Positions 43,419 to 51,438 of a DNA stretch of 64,000 nucleotides are shown here, piece by piece; position 1 is the stretch's first letter; the number at the start of each line of letters is the position of its first letter. The notes beneath the pieces were generated by a model. The model had not been told where the DNA came from and made no database searches. It saw only the letters and a program-made list of their open reading frames with translations. Source of the stretch: Halosimplex pelagicum (lineage in GTDB: Archaea; Halobacteriota; Halobacteria; Halobacteriales; Haloarculaceae); contig NZ_CP058909.1 of the NCBI RefSeq assembly GCF_013415905.1, forward strand, positions 4,960,001 through 5,024,000, in the 5' to 3' direction. The translations under genes and the position numbers were made by a program.

Positions 43419-45647
43419 TTAGAGGTAGTCGCCCTCGACGGTCACCGTGACGGACTCGCCGTCGACGACGAGGTCGTAGTCGCCGGCCTCGACGCGGTGG
43501 CCGTCGCCGGGCGCGTAGACGCCCAGGTTCTCGACGGGGACTTCGACGGTCACCGTCGCCCGTTCGCCGGCGTCGAGGTCGACGCGCTCGAACGCCTGGA
43601 GGCGACGCTCGGGCATGACGAGCGTCTTCGACTCGGTCGCGCTGTACACCTGGACGACCTCGGACCCGCGGCGGTCGCCGACGTTCTCCACCGTCACGTC
43701 GAGTTCGACGGTGTCGCCGGGCCCGACGACATCCGCGTCGACCGAGAGGCCGCCCGTCTCGAAGGTCGTGTAGCTCAGCCCGTGACCGAACGGGTAGAGC
43801 GGGTCGTAGGAGTCGGGATGCTCGGAGTCGCCGATGGGACGGGGCTGGTGGAGGTGGTCGTGATGCACGTCGACCTGCGTGCCCGAGCGCGGGACGGTGA
43901 CCGCGAGTCGACCGCTCGGGTTGTTCTCGCCGACCAGCGTCTCGGCGACGGCCTTGCCGCCCATCGTGCCGGGGAAATAAGCCATCAGCACGGCCTCGGC
44001 CCGCTCGTCGAGGTGCTCGACCGCCAGCGGGCGGCCGGTGACGAGGACGCCGACGACCGGGGTCCCGGTCTCGGCGACGGCCTCGACGAGCTCCTGCTGG
44101 GCCTCGCCCAGCGCGATCCGCTCGCGGGTGGGGAACTCGCCGGTCTCGGTGCGGGGGTCGCCCGCACCGAACTCGTGGAGGTACCACCCCTCGCCGAGCG
44201 CGAGGACGGCCACGTCGGCGTCGGCGGCCTTCTCGGCCGCCGCGTCCACGTCCAGTCGGTCGCTGTGGGTCGTCCCCTGCTCGTAGGTCACCTCGCCGTC
44301 GACGTGGGCGCGGATCTCCTCGGCGATCGTCGTCCCGTCGACGTGCTCCTCGCTCTCGACGGACCACCCGCCGACCTGGCTGACCAGGTCGTCTGCGTTC
44401 GGTCCGCCGACGAACACGTCCTCCTCGCCCGAGAGCGGCAGGCAGTCGTCGTTTTTCAGCAGCGTCATCGCCTCGCGGGCGGTGTCCAGGGCGGCCGCCT
44501 GGTGGTCGTCGGCCCCGACCGTCTCGACGGCCTCCGCTTTCTCGACGTAGGGGTCCTCGAACAGCCCCATCCGGAACTTGCGTTCGAGGACGCGTTCGAC
44601 GCTCGAATCGAGGACCGACTCGGCCAGGTCGCCCGACTCGACGAGGTCGACCAGCTCTTCCTGTTCGAGGTCGTTGCCGACCGAGGCCACGTCGAGGCCG
44701 GCGGTTCGGGCGTCGTAGGTCGCCTCACGCAGGTCCGCCGCGGTCTTGTGGTCGTCGGTGAGGTGGCGGACGCCGCCCCAGTCCGAGACGATGGTGCCGT
44801 CGAAGCCCAGGTCGCCCCGGAGCAGGTCCGTGAGCCAGCGCTCGGAGCCGTGGACGGGCTCGCCGTTGATGGAGTTGTAGCAGGGCATCACCGACTCGAC
44901 GCCCTCGTCGAGTGCGGCCTCGAACGGCGGGACGAACGTGTTCCGGAGCTTGTACTCCGAGACGTCGACGGGTGCGGCGTCCTCGCCGCGCTCGGGCTCG
45001 CTGTAGGCCGGGAAATGCTTCGCCGTCGCGACGACGGTGTCGTCGGCCTCCAGCCCGTCGCCCTGGTACCCGCGCACCTTCGCGGCGGCCATCTCGGCGA
45101 CCAGCCGCGGGCTCTCGCCGAACGTCTCGAACACGCGGCCCCAGCGGGGGTCCCGGCCCACGTCGCAGGTCGGCCCGTAGTTCTGGTGGGCGCCGGTGGC
45201 CGCGACCTCGGTCGCGGTGACCCGTGCGCCGGCCTCGACCAGTTCGGGGTCCCACGTCGCCGCCGCGCCCAGCCCGTTCGGGAACACCGCCGAGCCGGCG
45301 ACGTAGGCGTGGCCGTGGACCGCGTCGACGTTGAAAAAGAGGGGGATACCGAGCCGCGTCTCCTCGGTCGCGACCTCCTGCAACTCGTTGACGATGTCGA
45401 CGATCTCGCCGACTTCCGTCCCCGCCGAGCCGCCCCAGCCGAACGGCGCCGCACAGCCGAGGTGCTTCTCGCGGACGAGCTCCGCGACTTCCTCGACGTC
45501 GACCGCTCGGTGCATCTGGCCGGCCCACGTTCCGACTAGCTGACCGGCCTTCTCTTCGACCGTCATCCGATCGAGCAGATCCGAGACCCGCCGCGAGACC
45601 GGGAGATCCGGGCGTTGATACTCGGGATCCGCGTCACTCGATGGCAT
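43419..45647 (-). CDS. Glycoside hydrolase family 3 beta-glucosidase
   Basis: A 742-residue GH3 enzyme releasing beta-linked glucose or xylose from oligosaccharides. The TIM-barrel domain (about 15-330) includes FFNVDAVHGHAYVAG, KHFPAYSEPERGED and the nucleophile motif TIVSDWGGVR. The alpha/beta sandwich (about 360-600) has LLKNDDCLPLSG, VLALGEGWYLHEFGAGD and YFPGTMGGKAVAETLVG; the fibronectin-III-like end has YPFGHGLSYTTFE. No signal peptide, so it is cytoplasmic. Start is ATG 45647; ATGTTTATGT at 45671-45680 on this strand is a TATA 28 bases upstream, so the transcript is leaderless. Divergent from the HEAT-repeat gene. Confidence 0.95.
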   Translation of the reverse strand: MPSSDADPEYQRPDLPVSRRVSDLLDRMTVEEKAGQLVGTWAGQMHRAVDVEEVAELVREKHLGCAAPFGWGGSAGTEVGEIVDIVNELQEVATEETRLGIPLFFNVDAVHGHAYVAGSAVFPNGLGAAATWDPELVEAGARVTATEVAATGAHQNYGPTCDVGRDPRWGRVFETFGESPRLVAEMAAAKVRGYQGDGLEADDTVVATAKHFPAYSEPERGEDAAPVDVSEYKLRNTFVPPFEAALDEGVESVMPCYNSINGEPVHGSERWLTDLLRGDLGFDGTIVSDWGGVRHLTDDHKTAADLREATYDARTAGLDVASVGNDLEQEELVDLVESGDLAESVLDSSVERVLERKFRMGLFEDPYVEKAEAVETVGADDHQAAALDTAREAMTLLKNDDCLPLSGEEDVFVGGPNADDLVSQVGGWSVESEEHVDGTTIAEEIRAHVDGEVTYEQGTTHSDRLDVDAAAEKAADADVAVLALGEGWYLHEFGAGDPRTETGEFPTRERIALGEAQQELVEAVAETGTPVVGVLVTGRPLAVEHLDERAEAVLMAYFPGTMGGKAVAETLVGENNPSGRLAVTVPRSGTQVDVHHDHLHQPRPIGDSEHPDSYDPLYPFGHGLSYTTFETGGLSVDADVVGPGDTVELDVTVENVGDRRGSEVVQVYSATESKTLVMPERRLQAFERVDLDAGERATVTVEVPVENLGVYAPGDGHRVEAGDYDLVVDGESVTVTVEGDYL

Positions 45648-45670
45648 GTTCGGATGGATTTCCGACGCCC

Positions 45671-45756
45671 ACATAAACATTTCGAGGTGAATGTCCGCGC
45701 GAGCCGTCCGCGTGAGTCGAACGGTCACCCGTGGTATCGATATCCACACGTATTTG
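45671..45756. promoter_or_regulatory. Back-to-back promoters of GH3 and HEAT genes
   Basis: On the minus strand ATGTTTATGT (45671-45680) with an upstream CTCGAA-type BRE serves the GH3 gene at 45647. On the plus strand CGTATTTG (45749-45756) lies 25-32 bases before ATG 45781 of the HEAT gene. Both fit leaderless initiation. Confidence 0.6.
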
Positions 45757-45780
45757 TCGCTCGACGGGCTGGAGTTCGGT

Positions 45781-46686
45781 ATGACCGACGAGGAGTCCGC
45801 ACCACTGGAGGGGGTAGACACCGGCTCGGAAGCGCTCGACGACGAGGACCGCGACCAGATCCGCGAGGCGCTCACGTCCGAGACGAACATCAGGCGAAAC
45901 GAGGCCGCCCAGGCGCTGTCGCAACTCGCCGAACGGGACCCCTCGACGGTGCGTCCGTTCGTCGACGACCTGCTCCCGCTGCTCGGCGACGACCGCAACG
46001 TGATCGCCCAGCAGGCCGGGACGGCACTGCTGGGCGTCGTCCGGGAGCACCCCGAGGACCTCGCCGGCTCGGTGCCCGCGGTCTTCGACCTGATCGAGCG
46101 GGACCTCAACTCGCTGGAGCTGCTCGGGACCCAGATCGTCGTGCAGGTCGTGCTGGAACACCCGGAGGAGGTGGCGCCGCACCTCGACCGCATCGTCGCG
46201 GTGCTCGACGGCCGCTCGCCGGCCTACGAGGCCACGGACGGCATCGACATGGTCGACGACGAGGAGGCCCGCGAGACCATGCTCGAACACGACAAGCAGG
46301 AACACCAGCTGCTGATCCAGTCCCAGGGTCGGCTGGCGAACGTGATCACCGCCGCCGCCGAGGGCGACCCAGACGCGGCCGCCGACCACGTCGACGCGCT
46401 CGTCGGGCTGTTCGACACGCCCGACGTGACGGTCGTCGGCGCGGCCGTCGACGCCGTCTCCGAGATCGCACAGGCCGACCCCGACGCGGCCGCCGGGGCC
46501 TTCGACGCGCTGGTCGCCTGTCTCAACCACACCAACGACACCGTCCGAGCCCGCGCCGTCCGCGCCCTCGGCTACCTCGGGGACGACCGCGCGGTCGAGC
46601 CGCTCGAACACCGCGCGAGCGTCGAAACCGACGAAGACCTCGCCGACCTCGCCGCGGAGACCGCCGCGTTCCTCGACGAGTCCTGA
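45781..46686 (+). CDS. HEAT-repeat protein
   Basis: A 301-residue protein made of helical repeats. Units of about 37 residues are visible, for example NIRRNEAAQALSQLAERDPSTVRPFVDDLLPLL, NVIAQQAGTALLGVVREHPEDLAGSVPAVF and TVRARAVRALGYLGDDRAVEPLEHRA. There is an acidic N-terminus and an inserted segment with DMVDDEEARETMLEHDKQEHQLLIQSQ. HEAT solenoids scaffold protein complexes; no enzyme motif is present and its partner is unknown. ATG 45781 is chosen over an in-frame ATG at 45691 because a TATA (45749-45756) sits just upstream and the extra 30 residues are basic. Confidence 0.85.
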   Translation: MTDEESAPLEGVDTGSEALDDEDRDQIREALTSETNIRRNEAAQALSQLAERDPSTVRPFVDDLLPLLGDDRNVIAQQAGTALLGVVREHPEDLAGSVPAVFDLIERDLNSLELLGTQIVVQVVLEHPEEVAPHLDRIVAVLDGRSPAYEATDGIDMVDDEEARETMLEHDKQEHQLLIQSQGRLANVITAAAEGDPDAAADHVDALVGLFDTPDVTVVGAAVDAVSEIAQADPDAAAGAFDALVACLNHTNDTVRARAVRALGYLGDDRAVEPLEHRASVETDEDLADLAAETAAFLDES

Positions 46687-46725
46687 CCGACGCGACGCCC
46701 TTTTCCGCGGGACCGCTCGGTCCCG

Positions 46726-46959
46726 CTAGTCGTCCATCGCGCGCTTCGTGCAGTAGTAGTAGGTGACGAGGAAGAAGGCCGTCGAGCCGCCGATCAGCAC
46801 CGCGTCGATGACGAGGACAGGGAACGCCTCGTTGCTCGGCGAGATGAACACGAACGAGAACGCCAGCAGGACGCCCATCGACATCATGACTGCCAGCGCT
46901 ATCGGGATGTTGTCACGTTGACTGCAGACGAGTTCGACCGCGCTCGTTCCTCCGGGCAC
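46726..46959 (-). CDS. Small two-helix membrane protein
   Basis: A 77-residue membrane protein of unknown function with two helices (about residues 18-39 and 46-68, AVMMSMGVLLAFSFVFI and VLVIDAVLIGGSTAFFLVTYYYC) and a short basic cytoplasmic end TKRAMDD. The start is uncertain: GTG 46959 is supported by TTGAATAC on this strand about 27 bases upstream (near 46986), while the first ATG would cut into helix 1. Unlike the neighbours it is not acidic. It lies convergent with the HEAT gene and downstream of the ABC operon, possibly independent of both. Confidence 0.65.
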   Translation of the reverse strand: MPGGTSAVELVCSQRDNIPIALAVMMSMGVLLAFSFVFISPSNEAFPVLVIDAVLIGGSTAFFLVTYYYCTKRAMDD

Positions 46960-47069
46960 GTTCGCGCCTCTCGGCCAGCGGTATTCAAGCCCCCGGTTGC
47001 GGACCGAGTCGCGTCGTCGCGAGAAGTGCGAAATCGCGTGCGCGCCGAACGGCGGGTCGGGGGTCGCCG

Positions 47070-49313
47070 TCAGTCGCCGGCGGTCTCGGCGCCGAAGTCG
47101 TTCGAGACGTCGTCGGTGTCGAACTCCTCGTCGGGGCCGATCCGCTCGGCGCCTTCGAGGGGTTCGCTGTCCCAGTACTCGTGGTCCGGGTCCTCCCGGA
47201 AGCACGCGGCGCCGTTGCCGTCGCCGCCTTCCACGTCGTACAGCGGCGGCTTCTCCTCCGTGCAGGCCTCCCTGGCGACGGGACACCGGGTGTGGAACCG
47301 GCAGCCGCTCGGCGGGTCGACCGGGTCCGGCACGTCGATCGACCGCATCGGCGGCTCGCCCGCCTCCACCGCGTCGAGCTGGAGGGTCGGGGTCGCCCAG
47401 CGCAGCACCTTCGTGTAGGGGTGGCGCGGGTCCTGGATGAGCCGCTCGGCGGTGCCGACCTCGACGATCTCGCCGAGGTACATCACCGCGATGCGCCCGT
47501 CACCGTGCTCGGTGAAGTAGCGGGCGTTCGAGAGGTCGTGGCTGATGAACAGGAAGGAGGTGTCGAACACGTCCTGCAGTTCGAGCATGAGGTCCATCAG
47601 CTCGACGCGCAGGCTCACGTCGACGGCGCTGATGGCCTCGTCGGCGAGGATCGCGTCCGGGTTCATCAGCAGCGCGCGAGTCAGCGCGACCCGCTGTTTC
47701 TCTCCCCCGCTCAGCTGGTGGGGGTAGCGGTCGGCGAAGTCCCCCGGCGGGTTCATCCCCACGCGGTCCAGCAGCGAGTAGATCCGGTCGCGCCGTTCGT
47801 TGGGGCTGATGTTCGGGTGGGTGTGGTGCAGCGGCTCCGAGAGGATGTCGACGATCCGGCGGTTCGGGTTCAGCGACGCGCCGGGGTCCTGGTGGATGAT
47901 CTGCAGCGACTGGCGGATCTCGTCGTAGGGAATGTCCCCGTCGCCGTCTTTGGCCTCCCAGATGTCCTGACCGCGATACTTGACGCTGCCGCCGGTCGGC
48001 CGCTGCAGGCCGATGGCGGTCTTGCCCAGCGTCGTCTTCCCGCAGCCGGACTCGCCCAGCAGCGCGACCACGTCGTTCTCGTAGATGTCCAGGTCGACGC
48101 CGTCGACGGCCTTGACGACCTCGGGGTCGTCGCCGAAGATGTCGAACAGGCCCTGGTCCTCCTCGAAGTGGACCTCGACGTCGTCGAGTCCGAGGACGGG
48201 TTCCTCGTCGGTCCGCGCGGCCACGTCGCGGCCAGCCCCCGCCTCGAACTCGGGGTCGGCCGTGCTCTCACCGTAGTTGAGGGTGATCTCCTCGCGGGCC
48301 TGCTCCCAGTGGTGACAGGCCGTCTGGTGGTCGTCTCCGATGTTCTCGAGGGGCGGGTCGTCGCTGACGCACTCCTCGGTCGCGAGCGGACACCGCGGGT
48401 GGAAGCTACACCCCTCCGGGACGTTGACCGGCGCGGGGCCCTCGCCCTCGATGGGCTGCATCTCCGACAGCGGCGCGTCGAGGTTCGGCGTCGCGTTCAA
48501 CAGCGCTCTCGTGTAGGGGTGGCCCGCGTCCGAGATGATCTGGTCGCGGGTGCCGACCTCGACGAACTGGAACGCGTAGATGATGCTCATCCGGTCGGCC
48601 AGCGCCGTGATCAGCGGCAGGTCGTGCGTGATGAACGCGAGCGTCAAGTCGTAGCTCTGCTGGAGGTCGTTCAGCAGCATCAGGATCGACCGCTGCATCA
48701 GCAGGTCGAGCGCCGCCGTCGGCTCGTCCATCACGAGCACCTCGGGTTCGAGCACCAGGCTGAGCGCGATCAGCGCGCGCTGTTGCATGCCGCCCGACAG
48801 CTCGTGGGAGTAGGAGTCGAGGACGCGTTCCGGTTCGAGATACAGGTCCTCGAGCAGTTCGCGAGCGAACTCCATCCCCTCGTCGACGTTCGCGTCGTGG
48901 GCCTTCAGCGTCTCCTTGAAGTGCGTCCCGACCTTCATCGTCGGGTTGAACGAGGACATCGCTCCCTGGAAGACCATCGAGATCTCCTCCCAGCGGAACT
49001 GCCGGAGTTCCTCGTCGCTCTGTTCGAGCACGTCGATCGTCCGGCCGTCGGTGGAGTGATAGAGGATCTCCCCGCTGAGAACCCCGGGGTCGGGGATCGA
49101 GTCGAGCAGCGCCGACGCGAACATCGACTTGCCCGAGCCCGATTCGCCGACGATCCCCAGCACCTCGTCGCGTTCGATGTCGAGGCTCACGTCGTCGAGG
49201 ACGTACGTCTCGCCGCCGTCGAAGGTCACCTTCGCGTCGGTCACCTCGACGATCGGGTCCTCGACGGTCGACTGTACCGCCGCGTTCGCCGTCGATCGTT
49301 GATCGGTTGCCAT
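47070..49313 (-). CDS. Fused two-domain ATPase of a peptide-type ABC importer (DppD-DppF like)
   Basis: A 747-residue protein joining both nucleotide-binding domains of an Opp/Dpp-type importer. NBD1: Walker A GESGSGKS (56-63), signature SHELSGGMQQRA, Walker B LVMDEPTA, then the oligopeptide-type C-terminal cysteine region CSFHPRCPLATEEC. NBD2 starts near 375: Walker A GESGCGKT, signature HQLSGGEKQRV, Walker B ILADEAIS and a matching cysteine region CRFHTRCPVAREAC. These cysteines in Dpp-like ATPases can hold an Fe-S cluster. It begins directly after the stop of the permease gene, last in the operon. The fused form means only one ATPase polypeptide is needed. Confidence 0.94.
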   Translation of the reverse strand: MATDQRSTANAAVQSTVEDPIVEVTDAKVTFDGGETYVLDDVSLDIERDEVLGIVGESGSGKSMFASALLDSIPDPGVLSGEILYHSTDGRTIDVLEQSDEELRQFRWEEISMVFQGAMSSFNPTMKVGTHFKETLKAHDANVDEGMEFARELLEDLYLEPERVLDSYSHELSGGMQQRALIALSLVLEPEVLVMDEPTAALDLLMQRSILMLLNDLQQSYDLTLAFITHDLPLITALADRMSIIYAFQFVEVGTRDQIISDAGHPYTRALLNATPNLDAPLSEMQPIEGEGPAPVNVPEGCSFHPRCPLATEECVSDDPPLENIGDDHQTACHHWEQAREEITLNYGESTADPEFEAGAGRDVAARTDEEPVLGLDDVEVHFEEDQGLFDIFGDDPEVVKAVDGVDLDIYENDVVALLGESGCGKTTLGKTAIGLQRPTGGSVKYRGQDIWEAKDGDGDIPYDEIRQSLQIIHQDPGASLNPNRRIVDILSEPLHHTHPNISPNERRDRIYSLLDRVGMNPPGDFADRYPHQLSGGEKQRVALTRALLMNPDAILADEAISAVDVSLRVELMDLMLELQDVFDTSFLFISHDLSNARYFTEHGDGRIAVMYLGEIVEVGTAERLIQDPRHPYTKVLRWATPTLQLDAVEAGEPPMRSIDVPDPVDPPSGCRFHTRCPVAREACTEEKPPLYDVEGGDGNGAACFREDPDHEYWDSEPLEGAERIGPDEEFDTDDVSNDFGAETAGD

Positions 49314-50342
49314 CTAGATCATCCCCTTCGTCGTCGTCTCTTCGTCCTCTACGGTCGATTCGGACTCGCCGGCCATCCGGGTACGGACCCGCGGGTTGAA
49401 CACCCGGTCGAGGCCCTGTCCCATGAGGATCAGCGCCAGCGCCAGGCCGACGATGAAGATCATCGGCGCGATCAGCCAGTGGGCCGCCTCGGGCACGAAC
49501 AGCGCGCCGTTCTCCTGGGCCCGCGCCAGCGTCACGCCCCACGTCGGCTCGCTGTAGGGCAACACGCCCAGGAAGAACAGCCCGACCGACGCGAAGATGG
49601 TGTAGCGGGCGGCGAACACGAAGTTCACCGTCACGTACGGCATCAGGTTCGGGATCACGTCCTTCCGGAGGATCCGGAAGGTGCCCGTCCCCATCGTCCG
49701 GGAGGCCTCGACGTAGCTGTCCTCGCGGATGGTCAGCACCTGCGAGCGCAGCGACCGGCCCAGCCCGGCCCAGTAGTTGATCGTCAGGATGACGCCGACG
49801 AAGACCGGGTTCTCCGGACTGAACGTGATCGCGAGGATGATCACCAGCGGGAGCCCGGGGATCGCCATGAAGAAGTCCGAGATGGACATCAGGACCCTGT
49901 CGACCCGCCCGCCTTTGTACCCGGCGAGCGTCCCGACGAGGACCGCGAGCCCGGTCGCCCAGACGCCGCCGGCCAGCACCATCAGCATGATGTCCGGCGT
50001 CGCGTGGACGAGCTCCGCGGTCAGGTCCACGCCCGAGTAGGTCGTCCCGAGCGGGTACGACCAGTTCTCGAACATCCCGAGCAGCCGGGGGGCCTGACTC
50101 GACGACGGTTCGCGCCACAGTCCGAGGACGGAGACCGCCGTGATCGCCAGGTAGACGCTGAGAAGCAGGAGCCCCATCCGGGTCCGCAGGTCGGCCCAGG
50201 CGACGACGGCGGGCTCGTAGATGCTCCGCTCGTAGAACTCGCGGAGCCGGTCCCCCCTGGTCATGTCCGCGCCGGTACTCTCGCTCTGCCAGTCGAGCCC
50301 CTCCGTAGGGGTGTCCGATTCAGTATGCTTCACTTGAATCAC
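49314..50342 (-). CDS. ABC importer permease, DppC/OppC-like
   Basis: A 342-residue inner-membrane permease. An N-terminal helix (LLLLSVYLAITAVSVLGL) precedes the binding-protein-dependent transport domain with five further helices; the EAA motif that contacts the ATPase reads YVEASRTMGTGTFRILRKDVIPN. The start is GTG 50342 or GTG 50333; 50342 overlaps the end of the upstream permease gene by 23 bases, showing tight coupling. It pairs with the 50320-51324 permease to form the translocation channel. Confidence 0.92.
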   Translation of the reverse strand: MIQVKHTESDTPTEGLDWQSESTGADMTRGDRLREFYERSIYEPAVVAWADLRTRMGLLLLSVYLAITAVSVLGLWREPSSSQAPRLLGMFENWSYPLGTTYSGVDLTAELVHATPDIMLMVLAGGVWATGLAVLVGTLAGYKGGRVDRVLMSISDFFMAIPGLPLVIILAITFSPENPVFVGVILTINYWAGLGRSLRSQVLTIREDSYVEASRTMGTGTFRILRKDVIPNLMPYVTVNFVFAARYTIFASVGLFFLGVLPYSEPTWGVTLARAQENGALFVPEAAHWLIAPMIFIVGLALALILMGQGLDRVFNPRVRTRMAGESESTVEDEETTTKGMI

Positions 50343-51324
50343 CCGAACTGATCCGCGGGTCGATCATGCTGTAGGTCAGGTCGGCGACGTACACGCCGAT
50401 GACCAGCGCCACCGTGATGACGAGGAACGTCCCCATCATCATCGGGTAGTCGTTGGAGTTGACGGCGTCCAGCAGGTACAGCCCCAGACCCGGATAGTTG
50501 AAGATCTGCTCCAGGATCACGGTGCCGCCGAGCCGGAAGCCCAGCAGCAGCAGGAACCCGGTGTACATCGGCAGGATTGCGTTGCGGGCGACGTATCGGA
50601 GCGCGATCCGGCTGTCAGAGAGGCCCCGCAGTCGCGCGACCTCGACGAAGTCCTCGCCCAGCACCTGGATGCTGTTGCCCCGCATCGCGAGCGCCTGCCC
50701 GCCGATCCCCACGATCGTGTACGACAGTATCGGCAGCGCGCCGTAGCGGAAGACGCTGATCGCGTAGTCGAGGCTCCAGTGGTTCTCGATGTTGGGGTTG
50801 GCCGTCCCCGACGCGGGGAACAGCCCCCAGCGGTACGACATGAACAGCAGGAGCAGGATCGCCGCCACGTAGAAGGGGATCGACATCCCCACGATCGACA
50901 GCGAGGAGGCGATGGTGTCGAACTTCGACCCCTCCCAGTAGGCCTGGATGGCGCCCAGGACGATCCCCACAGCGAACATCAGTATCGTCGACACGACGAC
51001 GATGAATATCGTCCACGGCGCCGCCTGGGCCACTACCTCCGTGACGGGGCGGCTGTACTGGATCGACGTGCCCAGATCGAGCTGGACCGCCGATATCATG
51101 TAGTTGATGTACTGTTCGTGGAGCGGCGCGTCCGGCCGGACGTTCTGCAGGTTCTCGATCTGCTGGTTGACCTGCTCGGCCGGAATGCCCTGTTGAAGCA
51201 ATTGCGTCCGCAGTAGCGTGAACGGTCCTCCCGGGAGCAGACGGATCAGCCCGAAGGTGAGCGACATGACCCCGAAGATCGTGACGAACACCCGTGCTGT
51301 CCGCCGCACGTAGTAGTTAACCAT
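50320..51324 (-). CDS. ABC importer permease, DppB/OppB-like
   Basis: A 334-residue membrane permease with six helices. The N-terminal VNYYVRRTARVFVTIFGVMSLTFGLIRLLPGGPF is the hallmark of the DppB family, with a large extracytoplasmic loop (residues about 35-95), and the EAA motif reads FVEVARLRGLSDSRIALRYVARNAILP. ATG 51324 is the start. A minus-strand GTAAATAC at about 51339-51347 may be a second promoter for the permease-ATPase part, separate from that of the binding protein. Confidence 0.93.
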   Translation of the reverse strand: MVNYYVRRTARVFVTIFGVMSLTFGLIRLLPGGPFTLLRTQLLQQGIPAEQVNQQIENLQNVRPDAPLHEQYINYMISAVQLDLGTSIQYSRPVTEVVAQAAPWTIFIVVVSTILMFAVGIVLGAIQAYWEGSKFDTIASSLSIVGMSIPFYVAAILLLLFMSYRWGLFPASGTANPNIENHWSLDYAISVFRYGALPILSYTIVGIGGQALAMRGNSIQVLGEDFVEVARLRGLSDSRIALRYVARNAILPMYTGFLLLLGFRLGGTVILEQIFNYPGLGLYLLDAVNSNDYPMMMGTFLVITVALVIGVYVADLTYSMIDPRISSGDSSEAY

Positions 51325-51438
51325 GCGTCTTGATAGCGGTATTTACAGCCAGCACTCTAAGGTCTAACGACTCGCGTCGTGAGAAGCGGTTCGGTGCGAT
51401 ACCGATCGATGCACCCCACATCGGCTGGTCGGAGTTCG